Under the pieces are notes generated by a model, which searched no databases, was not told the DNA's origin, and was given only the letters and a program-made list of their open reading frames with translations. A program made the position numbers and the translations under genes. A DNA stretch of 64,000 nucleotides from Mariniphaga anaerophila (GTDB taxonomy: Bacteria > Bacteroidota > Bacteroidia > Bacteroidales > Prolixibacteraceae), in NCBI RefSeq assembly GCF_900129025.1, contig NZ_FQUM01000006.1:310001-374000 (forward strand), written 5' to 3'. Below are positions 26,949-35,832 of the stretch, one piece after another. Position 1 is the first letter of the stretch. Each line of letters starts with the position of its first letter.

Positions 26949-28619
26949 TCAGTCAATTACAACAAACTTGCCTTGCGCCGCTTGACCTGCAGAATTTGTT
27001 AACCTTAAAAAATATGTTCCGGCTTCAAATCCACTTCGGGATATTTCTACGTGCTGTTTCCCGGCGGAAAAAGAACCAAGTTTTCTTTTAGATAATTGCT
27101 TCCCGGTAATGTCAAATACTTCCAACAAATAATCTTCGCCTTCGTTTGCAACAAAACGAATTCGGGCATCCCGCGAAAAAGGATTGGGAAAAACCGCAAC
27201 CTCCGAAAATGATGAGCGGGAAGCAGGAACCAAAATTCCTGAGTTTACAACCGACAAACGCAAATCAACGGTATTTAGAGAGCGGGGCAACACCTGAAGC
27301 AAAGTATCCTTTAAATAATCAAAAGTTACAAAGCTACTATTCTCATTTGTAGAATAAGTAGTTGCTTCATTTATCCTAAAATCCGGGACCTGAAGCCGAA
27401 TGTTAAATGTATCGTGCTCCGAACGATTGATGGCGATGAATGCTGCCGAATCGCCGGTTGAACTAATAAAAGCTGCGGTTTTCAATTGCTCGTTGTCTCC
27501 GGTTGTGCCGATTCGTTTCCACCCCGGATGAATAAACCGCGAGTAATGTTTGAACACGTAAAAATCTTTGGTGCAGTGATAACCGTAGGCGTTGGTCCAT
27601 CGGGATCTGTCCCAGGGAAAATGCAGGGCAACAAGTCCCCCGTTCTCCCAAATCAAATCCCAGTAGAGAAATGCAGTTACACTCTCCTGCACAAGCGATT
27701 GGTAAATCATTCCGGCCAGGGGAAACCAGCCGGTGCGGGAATATTCAGTTTGAAAATGAGGAATATTGGGACGAAAATTACCTACTTTAGCATAGTTTGA
27801 CGATGTAAACGGATCGTCCTCCACAGTTCCGCTTTCCGCGCCGTGGTACAAATGATGCCCTATTCCGTAGAGCTTTGATAAATCCAGTGCATTAACGTAG
27901 TTTTCCACAGCATTGTATCCAATCCCGATGCATTCCGGTCCTAAAAAAAAGGGACGGTCTGCGCGCTTCTGCACAGTATCGTAAACAGCATCGAGCGCCT
28001 TATTGTAACCTGCCAGGGTATCTGCTGCATTCACCACTTCAGAAGGCCGCAGCAGACAACTCTCGTAACCGGCCGCCCAATCAGGCTCATTCTGAATGCT
28101 GATATATTTCGGGAAAATTCCGTTGGCGTTGTAATCATCCAAAGAAGCATTCCACCATTGGGCAAACCCGGCATAATCGAACTCCACTACCCCGTCGTTA
28201 ACAGTATATTTTAACGTTCCCCCGTTATCTTTGTCATTGTTACTTTTCAGGTAACCGGGAGGCCCCCAGGAAGTAACCATAACATCTACAGGATGCCCCA
28301 ACGAACTCTCCGCGGCAGAAACGAATTGCTTCACGTGGTTAATCATCTCGTTATCGTAACCAAACGTATTTCTCACCCGCAAAATATCCAGGCTCAGTTC
28401 TTTAAAAATCACATCGTAAATCTCAGCCCGGTTGGGATGGGCAGTCAGCCAGTTTTCGTAATATGCCAGCGAAGCACCAAATCCGGTAATGGCTTGATTT
28501 TCCTCATCTACATTCATCTGAATGGATTGAACAGATCCTGACTGTGCACATACTTTTTGCGGGATTCCAATCACCATAAAAAATAAAAAAATTGCAATCG
28601 GGCAATAATTCAACTTCAT
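26949..28619 (-). CDS. GH30-family glycoside hydrolase with T9SS sorting domain
   Basis: A 556-residue secreted enzyme. A signal peptide ends near VCAQS (residue 26). The GH30-type TIM barrel contains the acid/base Glu178 in SIQNEPDW and the nucleophile candidate Glu292 in HFQTEYSRTG. A beta domain at about 380-455 completes the catalytic half. The C-terminal 80 residues begin VFPNPFSRDARIRF and end GKFVVID, the type A sorting domain of type IX secretion, so the enzyme is exported and surface-bound or released. GH30 members attack xylan, glucuronoxylan, fucoside or beta-glucosidic links; which subfamily this is cannot be settled by eye. Confidence 0.87.
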   Translation of the reverse strand: MKLNYCPIAIFLFFMVIGIPQKVCAQSGSVQSIQMNVDEENQAITGFGASLAYYENWLTAHPNRAEIYDVIFKELSLDILRVRNTFGYDNEMINHVKQFVSAAESSLGHPVDVMVTSWGPPGYLKSNNDKDNGGTLKYTVNDGVVEFDYAGFAQWWNASLDDYNANGIFPKYISIQNEPDWAAGYESCLLRPSEVVNAADTLAGYNKALDAVYDTVQKRADRPFFLGPECIGIGYNAVENYVNALDLSKLYGIGHHLYHGAESGTVEDDPFTSSNYAKVGNFRPNIPHFQTEYSRTGWFPLAGMIYQSLVQESVTAFLYWDLIWENGGLVALHFPWDRSRWTNAYGYHCTKDFYVFKHYSRFIHPGWKRIGTTGDNEQLKTAAFISSTGDSAAFIAINRSEHDTFNIRLQVPDFRINEATTYSTNENSSFVTFDYLKDTLLQVLPRSLNTVDLRLSVVNSGILVPASRSSFSEVAVFPNPFSRDARIRFVANEGEDYLLEVFDITGKQLSKRKLGSFSAGKQHVEISRSGFEAGTYFLRLTNSAGQAAQGKFVVID

Positions 28620-28797
28620 CGATTTTATTTAGTTTTTGGTTTAAACTACATATTTACCAACAAGTTAATAAAATAAACCCTTCGGGTTATTGTGGTTAAT
28701 ACATTTTATAAAATTTTATGTTTTTAAATAGCGTTTTTTCAACTAACCCGAAAAACAAAAGCAATGGAAACAACGAAACACATCCCCAATCATTCAT

Positions 28798-28805
28798 TAT
28801 ATTTG
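28798..28805 (+). promoter_or_regulatory. Putative -7 element (TATATTTG)
   Basis: It matches TAnnTTTG and lies 25 bases before the first ATG of the small gene at 28831, supporting that gene as real. Confidence 0.5.
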
Positions 28806-28830
28806 TTTCAGCGAAATGCGTTAACAACAA

Positions 28831-29097
28831 ATGAATTGCCATATGAAACCGGAAAAAGAGCAAAATCTGGAGAAAAAAGAAGAAGTGGTTCAGAGCAAAA
28901 AAGAAGGATGGATTGACAAAGCAGAAAAGATTATTGACGAAACGTCGGAAAAAATCCACAACAGCGACGCGTACCGAAAAGCTGACCAGTCGATGGAAAA
29001 GGCGACCAAAAAAATTTTCAGACAGGCCGGGAAATGGTGGGGCAAATCGGAACGATATTTTAAAAACCTGGCCGAAAACGAGGAAAATACTAAATAG
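28831..29097 (+). CDS. Small charged helical hypothetical protein
   Basis: An 88-residue protein rich in Lys and Glu, almost entirely predicted helical (KAEKIIDETSEKIHNSDAYRKADQSMEKATKKI), with a basic, tryptophan-containing end (AGKWWGKSERYFKNLAEN). A possible start at 28843 (MKPEKEQN) fits the local sequence as well as 28831. No signal peptide or membrane segment. It lies on the opposite strand to its neighbours with its own -7 element. Similar lysine-rich small proteins are common in Bacteroidota; function unknown. Confidence 0.55.
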   Translation: MNCHMKPEKEQNLEKKEEVVQSKKEGWIDKAEKIIDETSEKIHNSDAYRKADQSMEKATKKIFRQAGKWWGKSERYFKNLAENEENTK

Positions 29098-29191
29098 CAA
29101 ATGCAGATAATTCTCAAACCAACCTGCCCTGCCATCCTATTTGCAAAAAGCCTCACGAATTTCCAATAGCATTTCCCTGGAAATTACACCT

Positions 29192-29881
29192 TTAAAAGCA
29201 CTCTGCCTTTATTGAATTGTAGTAAACAGTGGTGGTAGCTCCAAATCCTGAATCAATTCCAACAATGAGCCACAGATTCCCGTCTTCATCTGTTGCCGCA
29301 CCAAACGGCGATCCGTTAGAAACAGTTTTCAGTGTGTAAGTTTCAGAATCGGTGCCGTTAGCAAAATCACTCACTGCCACCATATTTTCCCCGCCTTCAG
29401 TTTGCTGTCCTTTGTCAATATTCATCCGGTAAAAGTTCTCGCTGTCCTTTTCCTTTTTGGGCTCAGCAGTAGTTGCCCCCACCTTTACACACACCGATTC
29501 GCCCGGACTTCCGCCAACGCCTTCCAGCCCGTTGGGAACATCGGTAGCAAATTCAACCGTAAATGTGATGTAATATACCGTGTTGGGTTCCAATCCGGAA
29601 ACTTTTCGTTTAGCAAACATAAAAAGATCCTCGCTGCGATTATTCCCCGATTGTTTAATTGCCATTTGACTTCTGTCAAGCGGTTCAGGCAACGTATCGT
29701 ACTCAAACACCAGCTCATAATTTGATTCTTCCCCCACAGGGTAATCAGCAAAATCGCCACTCCACCCGTCGGTACCCTCGGCAAAATCAAAGAAAAAATC
29801 TACGGGATCGGGTTGGTTAAGATTTTTGTCGCTACACGAGAACAAAACAAGCAAAGCGGCAACAACTGCAATTTTCTTCAT
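29192..29881 (-). CDS. Hypothetical lipoprotein, beta-rich
   Basis: The ATG at 29881 starts a lipoprotein signal, MKKIAVVAALLVLFSC, giving 229 residues; the frame upstream to 29953 has no signal-like content. The mature part is acidic and beta-rich, with FDFAEGTDGWSGDFADYP and a C-terminal DEDGNLWLIVGIDSGFGATT region that resembles carbohydrate-binding jelly-roll or sugar-sensing folds. No catalytic residues were identified. It may be surface-exposed. It has no clear operon partner; queD lies 18 bases before its 3' side in the opposite direction of reading only by position. Confidence 0.7.
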   Translation of the reverse strand: MKKIAVVAALLVLFSCSDKNLNQPDPVDFFFDFAEGTDGWSGDFADYPVGEESNYELVFEYDTLPEPLDRSQMAIKQSGNNRSEDLFMFAKRKVSGLEPNTVYYITFTVEFATDVPNGLEGVGGSPGESVCVKVGATTAEPKKEKDSENFYRMNIDKGQQTEGGENMVAVSDFANGTDSETYTLKTVSNGSPFGAATDEDGNLWLIVGIDSGFGATTTVYYNSIKAECF

Positions 29882-29971
29882 AATTACGGTTTTAAACATT
29901 ATTTCTTCCTGTACCGGTGAAAAAAAACGAGGCGCAGAATCGGCTGCCATCAAATTTAAAAAAATTTAGGT

Positions 29972-30424
29972 TTATTCCGCATTATCGGCGGCAAACCATT
30001 CGGCAAACGAAGTGGCTGTTTCGTAAAGACGAATGCTAAACAATTCAATTTCTTCGGGTAACTGCTGTTTAAGAATCTCCGCAATAAAAGTTGCAATATT
30101 TTCCGTTGTGGGCTGAAAGTCAACTACAAAAATACGTTCAGAAATTTTCTTCAACATGGCAACCTGTTCTTCCGGAACGAGCCTGTTCACCATCATGACA
30201 TGATCGAAACGGCTGACTACATTTTCTTTTACCATGTTTTTCAACTCCCCAAAATCCATTACCATCCCGTCCTTAGGATGCCCGGGCCGATTCAGAGGCT
30301 CTCCTTTCAGGGTTACTTCCAGTTTATAAGAATGCCCGTGAATATTACGGCACACCCCGTCGTATTGATACAACGCATGAGCCATTTCGAAATGAAACCG
30401 TTTTGTTACCCTGATTTTCGGCAT
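29972..30424 (-). CDS. queD: 6-carboxytetrahydropterin synthase / PTPS family
   Basis: A 150-residue protein that converts dihydroneopterin triphosphate into a tetrahydropterin on the queuosine (preQ0) route or the biopterin route. Conserved zinc ligands are His in FEMAHAL and the two in NIHGHSYKL; the catalytic RFDHVMMV segment, with the catalytic His, and PTTENIA near the end match the family. I start at the ATG at 30424 (MPKIRVTKRF) rather than 30460, because the upstream extension is unlike any family member. A minus-strand -7 element lies upstream. Confidence 0.92.
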   Translation of the reverse strand: MPKIRVTKRFHFEMAHALYQYDGVCRNIHGHSYKLEVTLKGEPLNRPGHPKDGMVMDFGELKNMVKENVVSRFDHVMMVNRLVPEEQVAMLKKISERIFVVDFQPTTENIATFIAEILKQQLPEEIELFSIRLYETATSFAEWFAADNAE

Positions 30425-30449
30425 AATGATATTTTCAAATTTGAAAAAG

Positions 30450-30457
30450 CAAAAATA
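30450..30457 (-). promoter_or_regulatory. Putative -7 element (TATTTTTG, minus strand)
   Basis: Minus-strand TATTTTTG, 26 bases before the queD start. It favours the shorter start codon for that gene. Confidence 0.5.
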
Positions 30458-30555
30458 CACATTTTACCCAACTCAAATCGTTTAAGCCAATCGTATCATT
30501 TGGGTTTGTTTTGCTGGTAATGACTGTAAAGTACTGAATTCATTCACATTTTTTC

Positions 30556-30563
30556 TATTTTTG
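30556..30563 (+). promoter_or_regulatory. Putative -7 element (TATTTTTG)
   Basis: It matches TAnnTTTG and lies 28 bases before the trpS start, giving a short leader. Confidence 0.5.
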
Positions 30564-30591
30564 TGGGCTGAAAAATTCAGATTCAATTAAG

Positions 30592-31596
30592 ATGACAAAG
30601 AAACCGACAGTTCTTAGCGGGATACGACCAACAGGCTATCTGCACCTCGGAAACTATTTCGGGGCGGTGCGCAATTTTTTACGGATGCAGGACGATTTTA
30701 ACTGCTTCTTTTTTATTGCCGACATACATTCTCTTACAACTCACCCCACGCCCGACAATCTTCAGGCAGGAGTAAAACAGGTACTGGCAGAATATTTAGC
30801 TTGCGGGATTGACCCCGAAAAAGCTACTATTTACATCCAAAGCGATGTGCCGGAAGTTACCGAATTGTATACTATTTTAAACATGAATGCGTACCTGGGA
30901 GAACTGGAACGCACAACTTCGTTTAAAGACAAGGCGCGCAAGCAACCCGACAACGTAAACGCCGGACTGCTTACCTACCCGGTGCTGATGGCTTCCGATA
31001 TTATTATCCACAGAGCCAACTTTGTACCGGTGGGAAAAGACCAGGAACAGAACCTGGAAATGGCCCGGAAATTTGCAAAACGCTTTAACCGGATGTACAA
31101 AAAAGAGGTATTTCCTATTCCTCAGTCTTACACTTTTGACGGGAAAGACATGATAAAAGTGCCCGGACTGGACGGAAGCGGTAAAATGGGTAAATCAGAA
31201 GGAAACGCCATTAACCTTTACGAAGATCCGAAATCCATCCGCAAAAAAGTAATGAGGGCAGTAACCGATGCCGGCCCGACAGAAATGAACCAGGAAAAAC
31301 CGGAAACCGTGCAAAACCTGTTTACGCTGATGGAAATTGTTTCGAAACCGGAAACAGTTGCTCATTTTGACGAGCTGTACAACAACTGCGAAATTAGGTA
31401 CGGCGACATGAAAAAGCAACTGGCAGAGGATATTATATCATATACTTCGCCAATACGCGACCGGATTATTGATATATTGAAAAATGATGAGTACCTTGCA
31501 AAGGTTGCAAAAATGGGTGCTGAAAAAGCACGAGAATCAGCTTCAAAAACCCTGGCTGAGGTAAAAAAGGTAGTCGGATTTAAAAGGTTGTTTTAA
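30592..31596 (+). CDS. trpS: Tryptophanyl-tRNA synthetase
   Basis: A 334-residue class I synthetase that charges tRNA-Trp. The HIGH motif is PTGYLHLGNYFGA (about 13-25) and the KMSKS motif is the variant KMGKS (about 200), preceded by the Trp-binding Rossmann core (FIADIHSLTTHP). Length and motif order are standard. It stands alone with its own promoter element and is followed by a strong terminator. Confidence 0.97.
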   Translation: MTKKPTVLSGIRPTGYLHLGNYFGAVRNFLRMQDDFNCFFFIADIHSLTTHPTPDNLQAGVKQVLAEYLACGIDPEKATIYIQSDVPEVTELYTILNMNAYLGELERTTSFKDKARKQPDNVNAGLLTYPVLMASDIIIHRANFVPVGKDQEQNLEMARKFAKRFNRMYKKEVFPIPQSYTFDGKDMIKVPGLDGSGKMGKSEGNAINLYEDPKSIRKKVMRAVTDAGPTEMNQEKPETVQNLFTLMEIVSKPETVAHFDELYNNCEIRYGDMKKQLAEDIISYTSPIRDRIIDILKNDEYLAKVAKMGAEKARESASKTLAEVKKVVGFKRLF

Positions 31597-31626
31597 AACA
31601 ACACATATACCCTGGGTAACATTTAT

Positions 31627-31655
31627 GCCGGGCTGTTGCCCGGCTTTTCATTTTC
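31627..31655 (+). terminator. Intrinsic terminator of trpS
   Basis: A perfect GCCGGGC/GCCCGGC stem with a four-base TGTT loop, followed by TTTTCATTTT. It lies 31 bases after the trpS stop codon. Confidence 0.88.
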
Positions 31656-31797
31656 CTGATTCTTTTATGCATTCAGGGATATTATTAAACCAGAGTGTGA
31701 TCCAAACAACAAAAGTGGGTTGCTCACATCACCATCCGGAACCGATAAATGGTAACGGGATTGAAAGAAACAAAAAACACGGGCAAAATCAGCCACT

Positions 31798-32004
31798 TTA
31801 ACTGGCATATTTGTGCCGGTAATTTTTCAGGCATTCTTCGTGCTTGCAGATAATATCTCTCATTTCCACAGAGCTCATGTTTGTTGTCTTTTCGATCAAC
31901 TCTGCTACAGACATTTTGCTGAACTCTTTCAACGCGCACTCATCAAAACAAAGGTCGAAATGACCTTCCAGCAAAAGTTTATAAAAATAATTTTTCTCTT
32001 CCAT
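31798..32004 (-). CDS. Small hypothetical protein
   Basis: A frame of 77 residues from 32031; I prefer the internal ATG at 32004 (MEEKNYFYKLL), giving 68 residues. It is polar and helical, with four Cys (LCFDECAL and IICKHEECLKN) arranged as two pairs that could bind a metal. No signal peptide or membrane helix. It is not recognised. A competing overlapping frame exists but has no better coding look. Followed upstream by a stretch without genes. Confidence 0.4.
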   Translation of the reverse strand: MEEKNYFYKLLLEGHFDLCFDECALKEFSKMSVAELIEKTTNMSSVEMRDIICKHEECLKNYRHKYAS

Positions 32005-32569
32005 CTTGTGTTTTTTTAACGGCTTGTACATGTCAAAAGTATCTAGTTTTGTTAAACAAACGGTCAGAAAAAACGCTGAAAGTAAATTCTCAAAATGCCT
32101 AATTTTTTATCCAAAAAGCTGATACCACTTTCTTTACTAATGCATTACCGGAAATCATTCACATCAACTCGTCAACGATGCACTGCTTCTGACTTTTATT
32201 GCCGACAACATAAAAAGAAGCCCCATCTAAACAACCTATAAACACCTGAATATCTACACTTAGCGAAAACAAAATTGTAGCGATAACAAAACTGACTTTC
32301 GAAGAGCAACGCACTTCAATCCACCCCAACAAAACCTCCTTCGTACTTGTGGTCAAAGCAAAAAAAGCAAGACATTTATCAGGATCTCTCCACGGATGAA
32401 AAGCTGATACAATTTATCAGCAAAACGGACAGACACCCCGCAGATATTCATTATCTTTCGAACTGAAAACAATAAAGAAGTATGCCCACAGCCAGAAGCA
32501 ACAACATGGAAATATAACGTTTAAAAAAGCTGTTACTGAGTATTTATTGAAAACCAAATAATAACCATC
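32005..32569. other. 565-base stretch without an intact gene
   Basis: Stop codons occur in every frame. On the plus strand, a frame reading DIYQDLSTDEKLIQFISK (about 32345-32400) and another ending NITFKKAVTEYLLKTK just before the first sulfatase look protein-like but are separated by stops and frame changes, so a decayed gene is possible. No tRNA, repeat or strong promoter was recognised. Confidence 0.35.
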
Positions 32570-34021
32570 GTGAACAAATCAACCATTCTTATTCTGATTT
32601 CATTCCTGTTTTTTACAGCATGTACCTCCCAAAAAAAACAAAGCAAAGAGCCAACAAAACCCAACATTGTATACATTTTAGCCGATGATTTGGGCTACGG
32701 CGATTTAAGCTGCTACGGACAAAAACTATTTCAAACCCCCAATATCGACAAACTGGCCCAAGCCGGGCTGAAATTTACGCAACACTATTCCGGCTCCACA
32801 GTTTGCGCCCCGTCGCGCTCGTCGTTAATGACCGGCCAGCACACCGGGCACACATTTATTAGGGGGAACAAAGAATGGAAACCCGAAGGCCAATATCCGA
32901 TGGAAGCTAAAGCGTTTACGCTGGCCGAAGCGCTGCAGGAGGCCGGTTACACCACCGGAGCTTTCGGCAAATGGGGTCTTGGATATCCGGGTTCCGAAGG
33001 AGACCCAAACAACCAGGGATTCTCCGAATTTTACGGATATAATTGCCAACGGCTGGCACACAATTATTACCCCTCCCATTTGTGGGAAAATCAGCAAAAA
33101 GTGCCTCTAGAGGAAAACAGCGGCCAGCAATTCGCAGTTTATGCACCCGAGCTGATTCACCAAAAAGCGCTGCAATTCATCGAAAAAAATAAGGAAAAAC
33201 CTTTTTTCATGTTTTACCCCAACGTAATTCCCCATGCAGAGCTGCTTTTGCCGGAAGAAAACCTGGCCGAATTCAGAGGCAAGCTCCTGCCCGAAAATGA
33301 ATTTAAAGGAGCCGAGCCGGGCGATCCCAACTTTCGCGAAGGCGCGTACGGAACGCAACCCGAAAGCCACGCAGCCTTTGCCGCAATGGTTACTCTGCTC
33401 GACAAACAGGTGGGCGACATTGTTGCCAAACTAAAAGAACTGGGCATTTATGAAAATACGGTCATCATGTTCACGTCAGACAATGGCCCACACATGGAAG
33501 GTGGAGCCGACCCCGACTTTTTTAACTCGAACGGGATTTTTAAAGGGTACAAACGCGATCTTTATGAAGGGGGAATCCGGGTTCCGATGATTGCCGTCTG
33601 GGACGAAAGAATTGCCGCAGGAACAGAAACCGGCCATCCTTCTGCATTTTGGGATGTTTTTCCAACCGTTGCCGAAATTGCCGGCATCTCCGCTCCTGAA
33701 AATACTGATGGCGTGTCATTTTTACCTACCCTTCTGGGAAAAACAAACGAGCAAAAGCCCCACGATTACCTTTACTGGGAATTTCACGAGAGAGGAGGGA
33801 GAAAGGCATTGCGAAAAGGCGATTGGAAACTGATAAATTACAACGTTTTCAACCCGGAAAAAACCACCACAGAATTATACAATATTGCTGACGATCCGGG
33901 CGAGCAGAACAATGTGGCAGAAGCACATCCAGAGATTGTTGAAGAGCTGAAAAAGCTAATGAATTCAGCACGTACAGAGTCTGAAGTTTTCACTTTCGAA
34001 TCCAAAACCATTATTCAATAA
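32570..34021 (+). CDS. S1-family sulfatase, lipoprotein
   Basis: A 483-residue sulfatase with a lipobox at C18 (FFTAC), so anchored in the periplasm or at the surface. The N-terminal metal-binding ILADDLGYGD and the formylglycine signature C79-A-P-S-R-S-S-L-M-T-G are intact, and the late metal ligands lie in FTSDNGPHMEGG. It needs conversion of Cys79 by a separate maturase, not seen here. The start is GTG at 32570; no better ATG precedes it. It is followed 28 bases later by a second sulfatase and then a GH26 enzyme, so it likely removes sulfate from a marine polysaccharide. Confidence 0.92.
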   Translation: MNKSTILILISFLFFTACTSQKKQSKEPTKPNIVYILADDLGYGDLSCYGQKLFQTPNIDKLAQAGLKFTQHYSGSTVCAPSRSSLMTGQHTGHTFIRGNKEWKPEGQYPMEAKAFTLAEALQEAGYTTGAFGKWGLGYPGSEGDPNNQGFSEFYGYNCQRLAHNYYPSHLWENQQKVPLEENSGQQFAVYAPELIHQKALQFIEKNKEKPFFMFYPNVIPHAELLLPEENLAEFRGKLLPENEFKGAEPGDPNFREGAYGTQPESHAAFAAMVTLLDKQVGDIVAKLKELGIYENTVIMFTSDNGPHMEGGADPDFFNSNGIFKGYKRDLYEGGIRVPMIAVWDERIAAGTETGHPSAFWDVFPTVAEIAGISAPENTDGVSFLPTLLGKTNEQKPHDYLYWEFHERGGRKALRKGDWKLINYNVFNPEKTTTELYNIADDPGEQNNVAEAHPEIVEELKKLMNSARTESEVFTFESKTIIQ

Positions 34022-34049
34022 TTTCCTCCCCGGAAAAAAAAGCTACTCC

Positions 34050-35633
34050 ATGTTCAAAACTATTTCAATGCTGGCCTCTGTTTTCTTTTTATTAACCGCA
34101 TGCCAGAGCAATCGCAAAGAAGAACCCGGGCAACAAAAACCCAATATTCTTTTTATTCTGGCCGATGATTTCGGGTACTACGACACGGGCGTTACCGGGA
34201 GCAATTTTTACGAAACACCTAACATCGACCGGATTGCCAACGAAGGGATGACTTTTACCTATGGATACGCTGCGTGCCAGGTATGCAGTCCGTCGAGGGC
34301 AAGCATCATGACCGGAAAATTTCCTGCAAGGCATGGAATCACCGACTGGATTGGCGCCCCCGTTGGAGAAGCATGGAGAAAGGCCGGAAGGTTTAACAAG
34401 TTACTTCCTCCAGACTACGTTCACAACCTTCCGCACGAATATGTAACACTACCCGAAGCCTTGAAAGAAGCGGGTTACAAAACATTCTTTGCCGGAAAAT
34501 GGCACCTGGGAAGCGAGGGCTCCTGGCCCGAAAATCACGGATTCGACATCAATAAAGGCGGCTGGGATAAAGGCAGTCCTAAAGGTGGTTTTTATGCGCC
34601 CTGGGAAAACCCGAGACTGCCCAACGGGCCCAACGGAGAAAGCCTCACCATGCGGCTGGCTCACGAAACGGCAAAATTTATGAAAGAGCACAAAGACACC
34701 TCCTTTTTCGCTTTTCTTTCGTTTTATGCGGTTCATGCGCCCCTGCAAACCACGCACGAAAAGTGGGAAAAATACAGGCAAAAAGCAGAACACATGGGAA
34801 TCGCAGAAACAGGGTTTGAAATGGGGCATTTTCTTCCAATCAGGCAGGTGCAGGACAACCCCGTTTATGCCGGCCTGGTAGAAACCATGGACGATGCCGT
34901 TGGTGTGGTTTTAAATGCACTCGACGAACTGGGACTTGCAGAAAATACCATCGTTATTTTCACTTCGGACAACGGAGGAGTAGCTGCCGGCGATGCGTTT
35001 GCAACATCTAACAAGCCACTGCGGGCAGGAAAAGGATACCAGTTTGAAGGAGGAATCCGCGAACCCTATTTTATTAAAATTCCATGGCTCAACATTGCCG
35101 GAGAAAAGACAAATGTTCCTGTTTCCGGCACCGACTTCTACCCCACCCTCCTGGAACTTGCCGGTGCCAATCTGAAGCCGGAACAGCACAGTGACGGACT
35201 CAGCCTCGTTCCCCTACTCAACGGCAAAACACTGCCCGAACGGCCGCTTATCTGGCACTATCCGCATTACGGTAACCAGGGAGGCGAGCCCTCTTCAATC
35301 ATCAGGCTGGGAGAGTGGAAACTTATTCATTATTACGAAGACGGCCGTAAAGAATTGTACAATTTGAAAACCGATTTGGCCGAGACAAACGACGTTTCTG
35401 CCAAACACCCGGAGCTGACCCGCCAGTTAAGCGAACAGCTCTTTTCGTACCTGAACGAAGTAGGCGCCCGTTTCCCTGAAAAAGATCCGGAATACAACGA
35501 AAAACTGGAACGAGCACACCTGGAAAAAGTAAAAAACAAACGCCTGCCACAACTCGAAAAGCAACGCCTTCAACTCCTCTCCAAAGACTTCGACCCGGGA
35601 AACAACTGGTGGGGAAGTATGGTGTACGACTGA
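34050..35633 (+). CDS. S1-family sulfatase, lipoprotein, paralogue
   Basis: A 527-residue sulfatase, also a lipoprotein (LLTAC, C18), with the formylglycine site C79-S-P-S-R-A-S-I-M-T-G at the same residue as the first sulfatase. FILADDFGYYDTG and FTSDNGG supply further metal ligands. Compared with its neighbour it has an extra central region (about 95-140) and a C-terminal tail of charged helices (KEDPEY-like, KNKRLPQLEKQRLQLL). Tandem paralogues of this sort usually cut different sulfate positions on one glycan. The substrate is not readable from the sequence. Confidence 0.92.
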   Translation: MFKTISMLASVFFLLTACQSNRKEEPGQQKPNILFILADDFGYYDTGVTGSNFYETPNIDRIANEGMTFTYGYAACQVCSPSRASIMTGKFPARHGITDWIGAPVGEAWRKAGRFNKLLPPDYVHNLPHEYVTLPEALKEAGYKTFFAGKWHLGSEGSWPENHGFDINKGGWDKGSPKGGFYAPWENPRLPNGPNGESLTMRLAHETAKFMKEHKDTSFFAFLSFYAVHAPLQTTHEKWEKYRQKAEHMGIAETGFEMGHFLPIRQVQDNPVYAGLVETMDDAVGVVLNALDELGLAENTIVIFTSDNGGVAAGDAFATSNKPLRAGKGYQFEGGIREPYFIKIPWLNIAGEKTNVPVSGTDFYPTLLELAGANLKPEQHSDGLSLVPLLNGKTLPERPLIWHYPHYGNQGGEPSSIIRLGEWKLIHYYEDGRKELYNLKTDLAETNDVSAKHPELTRQLSEQLFSYLNEVGARFPEKDPEYNEKLERAHLEKVKNKRLPQLEKQRLQLLSKDFDPGNNWWGSMVYD

Positions 35634-35675
35634 ATCTAAACAGAAATAAAAAACGTTATCAAAAATTCCACAAGT

Positions 35676-35683
35676 TATATTTG
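35676..35683 (+). promoter_or_regulatory. Putative -7 element (TATATTTG)
   Basis: It matches TAnnTTTG and lies about 150 bases before the GH26 start. A later TATTTTAG at 35744 is a weaker alternative. It would give a long leader, so the assignment is weak. Confidence 0.3.
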
Positions 35684-35832
35684 AGCTTCATTGGTGTTTC
35701 ACAAAGAAATGCAGATTTCGTTTTAGTACTGCCACAAAATTTGTATTTTAGTACAAAATACAATAACCTGAAAAGCGATTTATTTCAAGGCACTTATAAA
35801 CGAAATATTAAACCTTGTAAAACCGATGAACC

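Noticed and set aside
28696-29100. A 134-residue phenylalanine-rich minus-strand frame
   Set aside because: It is the mirror of the lysine-rich small gene at 28831, whose own promoter element supports the plus strand.
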